The notes beneath the pieces are model-generated. The model saw only the letters and a list, made by a program, of their open reading frames with translations. It was not told the origin of the DNA and made no database searches. The position numbers and the translations under genes were made by a program. DNA of 64,000 bases, from contig JAJEFD010000016.1 of assembly GCA_022820645.1 (NCBI GenBank), positions 40,273-104,272 of the forward strand, read 5' to 3'. This document shows, piece by piece, positions 49,445-57,710 of the stretch; the first letter of the stretch is position 1, and every line of letters begins with the position of its first letter. The stretch is from Dehalococcoidia bacterium. GTDB taxonomy: Bacteria; Chloroflexota; Dehalococcoidia; Lucifugimonadales; Australimonadaceae.

Positions 49445-50935
49445 TTACACGCCGTCCTGCTGACCGGGAAAGACGAGCGATTTGATGACGACAGGCGCGG
49501 CGCCGGACGACGGGATGAGCGCGCCGATGTCGATGTAGTCGAACTCCCGCAGTTCGATGCCGTCTATGGAGATGACGGGGTTGGACAGGCCGACCTCCTC
49601 GCGGAGGTGCAGGCCCAGCAGCCCGCCGATGTCGCCGTCGCTCACGAGGACGAGCGGGTTGCCCTTGTCCAGCAGCGCGCTCATGGCGGACGCTGCGCCG
49701 CGCGTGAAGGCGTCCAGCCGGTGGAAGGTGGCCGAACCGCCCCACCGGAACCCGATGGCGACCGCCGTGTCCGCGTCGTGCAGGTCGAGTCGCGTGAGTC
49801 CGGCAGTCACCGCGTTGGCGATCGTCTCGGAGTCGAGGTCGTCGACGGTCAGGTCGAGGTCGGGCGTCATCACGGGGATGTTGCGGATGGGCACGGTCTC
49901 GATGGGCGAGATGAAGATGGTGCTGCCGCTCACCTGCACCGTGTACTGCGACGCGCCGACAACCGTAGCGCGGATGCCCGCCGCGGGCGCCATGAGCATC
50001 GCGCCGAGCTCCCCGATGCGCTGCCGCATCGTGCGGGCGAACAGCGGGCCGAGGTCGCCGTAGCTCTTCCTGTCGTAGCCGTAGACGAACTCGGAGACCC
50101 CGCCGGAGAAGATGACGGAGCCTACCGGGCCCTCGTAGGACAACTCAGGCAGGCGCAGCAGCCCCTTCGTCTCGTCCGAGACGCCGTTGCGGAGAACGAC
50201 CTCCATGAGGCGGTCCACCATCTTTCCGGCGATGGCCTGCTTCTCGTCGTCGGAGAGCGTCGCGCCGAGTTCGACGTTCACGCCGGCCTCATTCGCGTAG
50301 AAGCGCCCTGCCTCCTCGATGCGGACGATGCGGTCTTCCTCGTCGAACGCGAGCAGGCGCGCGCCCGCGTCGAGCGCCGTGACCTCGAGCGTCTTGCCGC
50401 CCTGGCAGACGGCGACCTTGCTGGTGCCGCCGCCGATGTCGATGTTCATCACGACGCCGTGCGTCTTCTCCGACTCGGCCACCGCACCGGAGCCGTGGGC
50501 GGCCATCGCTGCTTCGAGACCGTCGCCCGCGCTGACCGCGACGAACTTCCCGGCCTCCTGCGCGAAGAGCTCCGCGATGGCGCGTGCATTGTGCCGCCGG
50601 ACGGCCACGCCCGTGAGGATGAGCGCGCCGGTGTCTATCTGCTCGCGGCGGAGTCCGGTGGCGCGGTACTGTGCGTCGATGAACGCGCCGAGCGCGGCGG
50701 CGTCTATCGTCGCGCCGTCGTCCACGTATGGCGTCAGGAGGATGTCCGATTCGCGGATGATGGTGCGCTTGACGATGACGTAGCGGGTATTGCGGCGCTC
50801 CAGTTCCAGCGCCGAAAACACCAGGTGGGACGTGGACGAGCCGATGTCCACGCCGACACTGGTGAGATGCAGCTCCTCCTCGCCCATGAAAGAGCGGTCA
50901 GAGCCGGTGAAACCTTCGCGTTGCGGTTGCGTCAA
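49445..50935 (-). CDS. EutA-like reactivating-factor ATPase, without adjacent lyase
   Basis: The 496-residue protein resembles EutA, the ATP-dependent reactivase of B12-dependent ethanolamine ammonia-lyase. The ASKHA ATPase motifs are present: TSVGVDIGSSTSHLVFS near residue 25, MNIDIGGGTSKVAV near 162 and VIFSGGVSEF near 275. The start is taken as TTG 50935 because GGAG lies five bases upstream; ATG 50887 is an alternative without a ribosome site. No eutB or eutC is found in this window. Similar proteins may serve other radical or cobalamin enzymes. It is divergent from an MFS carrier; the 146-bp gap holds no other gene. Confidence 0.8.
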   Translation of the reverse strand: MTQPQREGFTGSDRSFMGEEELHLTSVGVDIGSSTSHLVFSALELERRNTRYVIVKRTIIRESDILLTPYVDDGATIDAAALGAFIDAQYRATGLRREQIDTGALILTGVAVRRHNARAIAELFAQEAGKFVAVSAGDGLEAAMAAHGSGAVAESEKTHGVVMNIDIGGGTSKVAVCQGGKTLEVTALDAGARLLAFDEEDRIVRIEEAGRFYANEAGVNVELGATLSDDEKQAIAGKMVDRLMEVVLRNGVSDETKGLLRLPELSYEGPVGSVIFSGGVSEFVYGYDRKSYGDLGPLFARTMRQRIGELGAMLMAPAAGIRATVVGASQYTVQVSGSTIFISPIETVPIRNIPVMTPDLDLTVDDLDSETIANAVTAGLTRLDLHDADTAVAIGFRWGGSATFHRLDAFTRGAASAMSALLDKGNPLVLVSDGDIGGLLGLHLREEVGLSNPVISIDGIELREFDYIDIGALIPSSGAAPVVIKSLVFPGQQDGV

Positions 50936-51081
50936 TGGAACTCCGGGGCGCGCGCGTCCGCTCTGAGGCGGTGCAGCGGCGGGAGTAAGTGTAGGAGCGC
51001 GCTTGGGGAGCGTCAAGGAACGCGCCATTAGCCGTACGGGATAGGGAGTAGACTCCGGTGCGAGGCACGGAGGAGCGGCGC

Positions 51082-52347
51082 ATGAGACGGAGCATGCGGG
51101 CAGGGCCCGGTTCCAGCATGTTCAGCAGGCAGGGCCTGCCGCTGTTCGCGACGTACCTCATCTGGGGAACGGGGAGCGGGGCGCAGACGCTGGGCCGGCC
51201 GCTGTTCGCATACGAACTCGCTGACTCCATCTTCCTCGTCACGCTGCTCATCGCGGCGCTGGGCGCGTCGCGCATCATCTCCGCTCCGCTCACCGGCTTC
51301 CTGGCGGACCGCATCGGGCGCAAGCCGCTGGCGGTGATCGGCGCCGCCCTGCGCGGCGTCGCCTCGTTCGCAGTGCTCTACATCGACAACTACGCGGCAT
51401 TCTTCGTTATCGAGCTCATCGGCAACACCGGCGTGTCCATGTGGCAGACCACTTCACAGGTCGTCATCGCGGACATGAGCACGCCGGAGAACCGGGGACG
51501 CGCCGTCGCGATGCGGAACTCGTCGTTGCGCCTCGGTCAGATCATCGGGCCGGTGCTCGGCGGCGTGATCGCGGCCACCTGGGGCCTGCAGGAAGTGTTC
51601 GTGGTCAACGGCGTCTCCAAGTTCCTGGTCATGTTCATCACGCTCTACCTCATCGGTGAGACCCGACCTGTCCGCGAGCGCCGTCCCGCAACGGAGCGCA
51701 CCGGCCTGCGCGCCGACCTGCTCCCCATCATCCTGAGCCGCGCCTTCATCGCGCTGGGCCTCACGACCATCGCGGCGGCGCTCATCGGTCAGGGCATCGT
51801 GCAGGTGATGTTCCCCGTCGCGGGGAAGGAAGAGGCGGGACTGGACGAGAGCCAGATCGGGTTGCTCATCGGCATCGCGAGCCTGATCACGCTGCTGTGC
51901 TCCTTCCCCAACGGCATGCTGGTGGACCGTTTCGGACGCAAGACGTCGTTGGTGCCCGGGCTGCTGTTCGCCGCCGGAGCGTCGGTCCTGCTCTCGTTCG
52001 CCGGAGACTTCAACGGCGCGCTGGCGGCGATACTGGTGTTCGGCCTGGCGCAGGCGATGACGATGGGGTCGACGCAGGCCTTCGCCATGGACCTCGCACC
52101 GGAGGACAAGCGCGGCGCGTTCCTCGGCGTCTGGTCGGCGTTCCAGAGCTTCGGCTCCGCGGTAGGCCCGCTGACCGCGGGCGCCGTCGCCGAAGTCTGG
52201 GGGTTCGGGACGGCGTTCATCGCGGTCGCAGGTTTCCTCGTGATCGCGGGGCTGGCGATGGCGGCGTTCGGGCCGGAGACGCGCGCCCGCCGCCGCCGCG
52301 ACGTAGCAGGGACCCCTACCGGCACGCCCGGGGACGGCCAGGGATAG
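51082..52347 (+). CDS. MFS-type transporter
   Basis: The 421-residue protein has 12 hydrophobic spans and two MFS loop motifs, GFLADRIGRKPLAV in the N-terminal half and GMLVDRFGRKTSLV in the C-terminal half, typical of drug/proton antiporter-like carriers. The upstream GTG 51058 lacks a ribosome site, whereas ATG 51082 follows GGAGGAG, so I use the latter. A charged Arg-rich tail ends the protein. It converges on the Pht5-like gene with three bases between stops. Substrate and direction are unknown. Confidence 0.9.
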   Translation: MRRSMRAGPGSSMFSRQGLPLFATYLIWGTGSGAQTLGRPLFAYELADSIFLVTLLIAALGASRIISAPLTGFLADRIGRKPLAVIGAALRGVASFAVLYIDNYAAFFVIELIGNTGVSMWQTTSQVVIADMSTPENRGRAVAMRNSSLRLGQIIGPVLGGVIAATWGLQEVFVVNGVSKFLVMFITLYLIGETRPVRERRPATERTGLRADLLPIILSRAFIALGLTTIAAALIGQGIVQVMFPVAGKEEAGLDESQIGLLIGIASLITLLCSFPNGMLVDRFGRKTSLVPGLLFAAGASVLLSFAGDFNGALAAILVFGLAQAMTMGSTQAFAMDLAPEDKRGAFLGVWSAFQSFGSAVGPLTAGAVAEVWGFGTAFIAVAGFLVIAGLAMAAFGPETRARRRRDVAGTPTGTPGDGQG

Positions 52348-52350
52348 TCG

Positions 52351-53385
52351 TTAGACGTGGAGCGTGATCGGCGCGAACAACTCCTCGATGTTGGCCCGCT
52401 TCTTCGTCAGCCCCTGCTCGTGCGAGTAGTCGATGAGCGTGTTGAGCATCGCCTCGTTCGCCTTCACGCCGTACGGGTATGGGTCGTCGCCGAACACCGC
52501 CCGCGTCTGCCGCATGTAGTCGTTCCCGAAGACGAGATCGGTCGGCATCCGCGCAGGCAACATCCGCACGGACAGCTCCTTCGCCTGGACGAACGCGTTG
52601 TACAGGTTCAACGCCACCCAGGGGTTCTCGCGGTAGACGTCGCCCCGGATCACGTAGGTGTGGTTCGCGGGGATGAAGCCGTGCTCCTTGAAGAACCGCG
52701 ATCCCTCCGCGATGCGGTCGGGAAAGAGCGGCTTGATCTTGCTCAGGTCGCCCTGGCCGCGGATGCGCCACGAGCGGTCGACGAGGTTAGCCCCCTGTGA
52801 GCCGGGCTCGTTGAGCGCCGCCGGGTTCACCGACGCGATGTCCAGCTTGTTGGAGAGCAGCATGGACGCGAGGCTCTCGTCCGGGGGGACGCGCTGGAAG
52901 GAGATGCCTTCCGGCGGCTCGAAACCGGTCGCTCCGCCGTGGCTCATCTCCTCGGTGCGCTCCATGTACCAGTGCACCTTGTACTGCGACACGCCGTGGT
53001 CGTGGTCGATGATGCCGCGCATCCACAGCGCCGCCGTCTGCTTGTACTCCCCGACCCCGATGCGCTTGCCGACCACGTCGCTCGGCTTCTCGATGCCGGA
53101 GTCCGTGTTGTAGTGGAGTCCCATGTGCATGAAGCTGCGGTGCGGGAACACGGGTATCGCGATCCAGTCCGCGCCCTGCTCCTTCGAGATGAGGTACGAC
53201 GAGATAGACAACTCGTGGAACTCGAACTCGTGGTAGTTCAGGTGCCGCCACGCGCCTTCGGACATCCCCCCGGCGGTGTGGATCAGCTCGATCCCCTCGG
53301 GCTGGACGCGCCCGTCGAGCAAGGGCGCAACGCGGTCGCTGCTGGACGACATGAAACTGAGCCGGAGTTTCGGTTTGCTGACCAT
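52351..53385 (-). CDS. 4,5-dihydroxyphthalate decarboxylase-like (Pht5) protein with binding-protein fold
   Basis: The 344-residue protein fits the Pht5 family, which has a periplasmic-binding-protein fold but is cytoplasmic: DRVAPLLDGRVQPEGIELI near residue 16, YHEFEFHELSISSYLIS near 50 and WIAIPVFPHRSFMHM near 75 are typical. No signal peptide is seen. The name comes from a phthalate pathway decarboxylase, but many members act on other aromatics or have unknown function. It starts 31 bp behind an amidohydrolase-2 gene, a family that also includes decarboxylases, so the pair may process an aromatic acid. Confidence 0.82.
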   Translation of the reverse strand: MVSKPKLRLSFMSSSSDRVAPLLDGRVQPEGIELIHTAGGMSEGAWRHLNYHEFEFHELSISSYLISKEQGADWIAIPVFPHRSFMHMGLHYNTDSGIEKPSDVVGKRIGVGEYKQTAALWMRGIIDHDHGVSQYKVHWYMERTEEMSHGGATGFEPPEGISFQRVPPDESLASMLLSNKLDIASVNPAALNEPGSQGANLVDRSWRIRGQGDLSKIKPLFPDRIAEGSRFFKEHGFIPANHTYVIRGDVYRENPWVALNLYNAFVQAKELSVRMLPARMPTDLVFGNDYMRQTRAVFGDDPYPYGVKANEAMLNTLIDYSHEQGLTKKRANIEELFAPITLHV

Positions 53386-53415
53386 GGTCTCTCCTCCTGT
53401 TGTGCAGTGCTGTTC

Positions 53416-54483
53416 CTAGAACCCGTAGAAGCGGCGGGTGTTCTCGAAGAGCACCGCGTGCTTCTGGTCGTCGGTGAGCGTCTCGTCCTCCAGCGTCTCC
53501 TCGATCTCGTGCATCGCCGCCGCGAGGTCGACCTCGTGCGGATAGTCGGACGAGTAGGCGAACGGCTCGATGCCGATGCGCGACGCCACGTACGGCAGGC
53601 TCACGTCGTTTCCCTCGCAGCCGATGAGCACGTTCCCGCTCGTGATGTACTCGTCGAACGGGCGCTTCGCCACCTTGCCGAAGAACTCGTCGTCGCGTAT
53701 CGCGCGGTCGAGCACGGGCACGAGCCAGCCGGGGCCGCCTTCGAGGAACGCGAGTTTGAGGCCGGGGTACCGGTCGAACACGCCGTGGTAGACGAGGGCG
53801 ACGAGCGAGTACATGAGCGGCACGGGATGGTGCAGCACGTGCGAGCCCACGAAGTCGGTGAACGTGTCGAGGCCGATCCCCCGGTTCGAGCCGCCGTGCA
53901 GCGCAAGCACGCACCCGAGGTTGGCCGCCTCCTCGTACACCGGCCAGTAGAACTCGTGGGCGAGGTGCAGCGGCAGGCCGGTGGTCGGCAGCATCGCGCC
54001 GGGCATGCCGAGGTCGCGCACGATGCGGCGCAGCTCCGCGACCGCAAGGCTGGGGCTCTGCATCGGTATCAGTCCAACGGGGTGGATGCGCGCGTCCACC
54101 TTGTGGTAGCGGTCGTACACGTAGTCGTTGTAGGCGCGGCAGAGGCGGTCGGCGTACTCCGGGGTCTGGATGAAGCCGACCGCGAGGCCGCGCGTGGGGA
54201 AGATGACGGTCTGTTCGATGCCGGTCTTGTCGAGGAAGTGGGTCCAGTCCTCGCCGGAGCCCGTGCGCTCCTCGCTGGCCATCGTCCGCTCCCCGCCGAA
54301 GCGTCCCCCTTGCCCTTTAAAGAAGTTGTGGATCCCGTCCAGCGTCGGGAAGGGCCCGTCCTGCGCGGGCACCTGCCCCGTGGCAACCGCCTTGATGGAG
54401 TCGTCCACGTACGCGCCGAGTTCGCTGTTCGACTCGATCAGGTGGCCGTCCGAGTCCAGAAGCCTGACCTGCGTACCGGTCAT
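53416..54483 (-). CDS. amidohydrolase-2 family protein (SDYPHE subtype)
   Basis: The 355-residue protein starts MTGTQVRLLDSDGHLIES, with DxDxHxxE as first metal motif. IFPTRGLAVGFI near residue 95, LALHGGSNRGIG near 190, LAFLEGGPGWLV near 240 and YSSDYPHEVDL near 310 mark the barrel. GGAGGAG precedes ATG 54483, and the 18 codons upstream are not used. It is transcribed ahead of the Pht5-like gene. It is a relative of the genes at 14557 and 56549. Confidence 0.9.
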   Translation of the reverse strand: MTGTQVRLLDSDGHLIESNSELGAYVDDSIKAVATGQVPAQDGPFPTLDGIHNFFKGQGGRFGGERTMASEERTGSGEDWTHFLDKTGIEQTVIFPTRGLAVGFIQTPEYADRLCRAYNDYVYDRYHKVDARIHPVGLIPMQSPSLAVAELRRIVRDLGMPGAMLPTTGLPLHLAHEFYWPVYEEAANLGCVLALHGGSNRGIGLDTFTDFVGSHVLHHPVPLMYSLVALVYHGVFDRYPGLKLAFLEGGPGWLVPVLDRAIRDDEFFGKVAKRPFDEYITSGNVLIGCEGNDVSLPYVASRIGIEPFAYSSDYPHEVDLAAAMHEIEETLEDETLTDDQKHAVLFENTRRFYGF

Positions 54484-54514
54484 GGTTCTCCTCCCCCGTC
54501 CTGCTGGCCGCATG

Positions 54515-56101
54515 CTACCACCAACGCGCGGGGTCAATGTTCGTGCGTTCGTTCTTGATCCGGTTCTTCATCAGGTCCTCACTCGTGGGCGCGGGGGATT
54601 CCAGATCTTGCAGATCTTTATCGAGCAGGCCACGGCCTTGTTCCGGGTTCAAGATTTCAAGATCCGGTTCCGGAGAGGGTGTGTCGTGCTGCGGGAGGGA
54701 ACAGAGCCAATACCCACCTCCGCGCACCCCGTCCTCCGGGCAAACGCGGGTTGTGGCGACGTTGCAGATGGCACGGGCGCGATAGAGCTGATGCTTCGAT
54801 ATGCCGAGCTGGGCGGCGCGGCGGTTGATCTCGGCGGCGGGTCTGGGGCCGGCGGCGAGGGTTTCGGTGAGGAAGCGGCAGGCGTGGGCGGTCATGTCCG
54901 CACGCCGAGTGAGCGGCGCTTTGGGGGCGCTGATGGCGAGAAGGCGCTCGTGGGGAACAGGCTCGCGCCAGGCGATAGGCGGGGCGTCGTGGAAGTTGAA
55001 GGGTATGGGCGGGAGGGCGTCGTGCATGGGCGGGCTGAGGGGCACGAGGAAGCGGGAGCGTTCCTCACCGACGAGGGCGATGGTGTAGACGGTCCCGGCC
55101 ATGCCGAGGCGGGACTGCATGTGCCGGGCAGCGGCATCGAGGGAGTGGGCGGGGTTGTTCATGAGGGCGAGGACGGCTGCGCCGGTGCGGGCGGCGAGGG
55201 CGTTCAGCATCCCGGCGACGCGGGCGACACGGGCGTTGTGGAGGAGGGCGAGATGCTCGATCTGGTCGACGACGAGGAGTGCGGCGCTCCCCCGGGTCAC
55301 GAGGTTGGCGAGCCTGTTCATGACGACGTGGAGCGAGGGGCCTCGCGGCGGTGTCTCAGGTTCGGGCGGAGGTGGCGGCGGGGCGTGGAAGTCGAACATG
55401 GCAGGAGGCTCACTGTAGCGGGTGTGCTCGCGGACGGCTTCGGCGTGGTCTTCGAGGCTGTCGACGTGGTCGTCTTCCGAGAAATCGGCGAGGTGGACGG
55501 AGGAGAGGACGTCGGCGTGGAAGACGAGGCTGAGGTCCGCGCCGAGCGCCCTGAGGCGAGGGAGTATGGAGGCGCGAGGGTTCTTGAGCGGGGCTGCGAT
55601 GACGACAGGGGCACGGACGAAGGAGACGCCCGGCTGGTCGGGCGCGTGCGCGCCGAGGGAGACACGGGCGGCGACGTCGAGCGCGACGGCGGTCTTGCCG
55701 GAGGCGGGATGCCCGGCGAGGAGGGTGAGTTCGCCCATGGGGATGCGGTTGGGCCAGAGCCAGTCGGCGGGCTGGGGGATGAGGAGCCGGTAGGGGGTGA
55801 GCCCGGCTTCAGTGGCGCCAGCCACGGCGCGGAGCACGACCTCCGTCGGCAGCCCGCGCCTGGCAAGGGCTTCTTCGATCGCGCGCTGGGGGCAGCCGGA
55901 GGCACAGGAGAAGGAGAGCATCTCCGCATCGGGGTTGTAGTCGACGCGGAGGGTTGGGACATCGGGGCTGGGGTGGACGGGACAGTGTACGCGGTCGGTG
56001 GGGACGGAGGCGCACCCGCAGTCCGGGTCACCGCAGCGGAGGGCACGGCCGACGGCGTCGAGGTAGGCGTGCTGTTGGGGAGTGAGCGGGATGTTTGTCA
56101 T
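54515..56101 (-). CDS. zinc-ribbon plus RecA-fold ATPase of replication-protein type, mobile-element-like
   Basis: The 528-residue protein has an N-terminal Cys/His cluster resembling a primase zinc ribbon (CGDPDCGC, VHCPVHPSPD, SCASGCPQRAIEEAL; residues 24-80). A RecA/RepA-type ATPase follows with Walker A AGHPASGKTAVALDVA near residue 130 and Walker B ALLVVDQIEHL near 290. The linker between them is Pro-rich (PPPPPPEPE near 245). The last part looks like a winged helix (LGISKHQLYRARAIC near 445) and a polar tail. Such plans are found in plasmid and phage replication helicases. No integrase, terminase or partition gene is adjacent, so it may be a leftover of an element or a domesticated gene. 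A TATCAT box (56113-56108) is so close to the ATG that the message may be leaderless. Confidence 0.75.
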   Translation of the reverse strand: MTNIPLTPQQHAYLDAVGRALRCGDPDCGCASVPTDRVHCPVHPSPDVPTLRVDYNPDAEMLSFSCASGCPQRAIEEALARRGLPTEVVLRAVAGATEAGLTPYRLLIPQPADWLWPNRIPMGELTLLAGHPASGKTAVALDVAARVSLGAHAPDQPGVSFVRAPVVIAAPLKNPRASILPRLRALGADLSLVFHADVLSSVHLADFSEDDHVDSLEDHAEAVREHTRYSEPPAMFDFHAPPPPPPEPETPPRGPSLHVVMNRLANLVTRGSAALLVVDQIEHLALLHNARVARVAGMLNALAARTGAAVLALMNNPAHSLDAAARHMQSRLGMAGTVYTIALVGEERSRFLVPLSPPMHDALPPIPFNFHDAPPIAWREPVPHERLLAISAPKAPLTRRADMTAHACRFLTETLAAGPRPAAEINRRAAQLGISKHQLYRARAICNVATTRVCPEDGVRGGGYWLCSLPQHDTPSPEPDLEILNPEQGRGLLDKDLQDLESPAPTSEDLMKNRIKNERTNIDPARWW

Positions 56102-56451
56102 TCTTTAATGATAGCGAATGACACAGCGGCGACAGAAGTGGCAGGTGGCACACTTCCAACCCTCACCCCCCGCGCAAGCGCGTCGACCTCTCCCCAAGGG
56201 AGAGGTGGGGTAAAGGGCGCCCACGAGGGACGCCCCTACACCGGACGAGGTTCCTGCCTTCGCAGGAACGACGGACCCGAGAGATGTTTCGACTCCGCTG
56301 TGCTCCGCTCAACATGACAACCTCTCCGTTGCGCTCCGCTCTACATGACAAGCCTCTCCGCTGCGCTGCGCCCGGAACGACAAGCATGGCCGCACCGCGC
56401 GGGGGAATCCACCCCCTTCCTCACAAATCCGCGCGAAATCCGAGCAAATTG
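56102..56451. repeat. intergenic block of dispersed repeats
   Basis: No gene is supported. A 9-bp hairpin ACCTCTCCC (56186-56194) / GGGAGAGGT (56198-56206), a TTCCTGC/GCAGGAA hairpin (56251-56268) and two copies of a GCGCTCCGCTC..ACATGACAA element (about 56298-56352) are relatives of the repeats near 8.7, 16.0, 18.1 and 38.1 kb. The short minus-strand frame here is a repeat product. Confidence 0.6.
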
Positions 56452-56482
56452 TTGACACGAGCGAAAAGGTTGCAGGTATGAT
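56452..56482 (+). promoter_or_regulatory. candidate promoter of the amidohydrolase-TRAP gene set
   Basis: TTGACA (56452-56457) and TATGAT (56477-56482) are excellent hexamers but separated by 19 bases, slightly long. A 7-bp hairpin TGCGCCC/GGGCGCA (56492-56512) follows in the leader. The first gene starts 67 bases after the -10. Confidence 0.55.
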
Positions 56483-56548
56483 TCGCGCGAGTGCGCCCAC
56501 TTCGAGGGCGCATCACTATCAGGACGACATGGCGAGGGAGGCAGTGCT

Positions 56549-57655
56549 ATGGCGAACCTCGAGATCGTTATCGACGGCGACGGGCACATCTTCGAAGACG
56601 CGGCCGGGCTGCGGAAGCACCTCCGGAGTCCGCTGGCGGATGCAAATATCGCGAAACTGTTCAGCATCTTTCCCCAGTTGGACCACCTCCACCACAGCGT
56701 CGTGCGCAACCCCGAGGACTCCTTCGGCATCAGCAACGGGGTCTTCAAGGACCCGGGTGTCGAGGGTTGGGGCGAATTCATGAACAAGGCCGGCGTCGAG
56801 TCGGCCGTGCTGTATCCCACCGCCGGCCTCTCCTACGGCAAGATCATCGACCTGGACTTCGCCATCCAAGCCTGCCAGGCGTACAACGACTGGGTGACGG
56901 ACTCGTATTCCTACAAGGACAGCCGCCTGCACCCCGTGGCGCTGATCCCCATGCAGGAGCCGGACGCCGCGGTCGAGGAGCTGCGCCGGGCAGTCACCGA
57001 GCTTGGCATGTGCGGGGCGATGCTCCCGTCCACCGGGCTGATGACGCACCTGGGAGCGAAGACCTACTGGCCTATCTACGCGGAGGCGGAGCGTCTCGGG
57101 GTGCCGCTCGCGGTGCACGGCGGCGCACACCACGACCTCGGCATGAACACGATGAACGTGTTCGCGGCCACGCACGCCATCGGCCACCCCGTCGGCATCA
57201 TGATCGGGCTCGCCGGGATGCTGTTCAACGGCGTGTTCGAGCGCTTCCCCGGCCTCAAGGTCGGCTTCCTGGAGGGCGGGGTCGGCTGGTTCCTGATGGC
57301 GCTGGAGCGGTTCAACGGCTCCTACGAGGCGTTCACACCGTTCGACCCGCGCGAGGAGCTGCTGCAACTGCCCGAGGGCATGAGCGTGCGCGAGTACATG
57401 GTCAGCCTCTGCCGCCAGGGCCGCATCCGCGTCGGCGTCGAGGGCGACGAGCCCGCGCTCGCCTATGCCGTGCACGTCGCCGGGCCGGAGGCGTTCATCT
57501 TCTCGTCCGACTTCCCGCACGAGGTGAACCTCGGGAGCATCCGGCATGAGATAGAGGAACTGATCGAGATCGAAGAGCTCACGCCGGAGGAGAAGGAAGC
57601 CATCCTCTGGAAGAACTCGCTGGACTTCTACGGACTCAGCTCCGCGGCGGCGTAA
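56549..57655 (+). CDS. amidohydrolase-2 family protein (SDFPHE subtype)
   Basis: The 368-residue protein starts MANLEIVIDGDGHIFED, with DxDxHxxE as first metal motif. LYPTAGLSYGKI near residue 92, LAVHGGAHHDLG near 190, VGFLEGGVGWFLMALERF near 238 and FSSDFPHEVNLG near 318 follow. It is clearly the closest relative of the gene at 14557-15633. GGGAGG precedes the ATG. It is the first gene behind the promoter at 56452 and lies 55 bp before the TRAP binding protein, so the TRAP ligand may feed this enzyme. Confidence 0.9.
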   Translation: MANLEIVIDGDGHIFEDAAGLRKHLRSPLADANIAKLFSIFPQLDHLHHSVVRNPEDSFGISNGVFKDPGVEGWGEFMNKAGVESAVLYPTAGLSYGKIIDLDFAIQACQAYNDWVTDSYSYKDSRLHPVALIPMQEPDAAVEELRRAVTELGMCGAMLPSTGLMTHLGAKTYWPIYAEAERLGVPLAVHGGAHHDLGMNTMNVFAATHAIGHPVGIMIGLAGMLFNGVFERFPGLKVGFLEGGVGWFLMALERFNGSYEAFTPFDPREELLQLPEGMSVREYMVSLCRQGRIRVGVEGDEPALAYAVHVAGPEAFIFSSDFPHEVNLGSIRHEIEELIEIEELTPEEKEAILWKNSLDFYGLSSAAA

Positions 57656-57710
57656 GCCGGCCGGGGGCATGCCGGAACACACGTCCCTTTATCAGGGTCA
57701 GGGAGGAACC

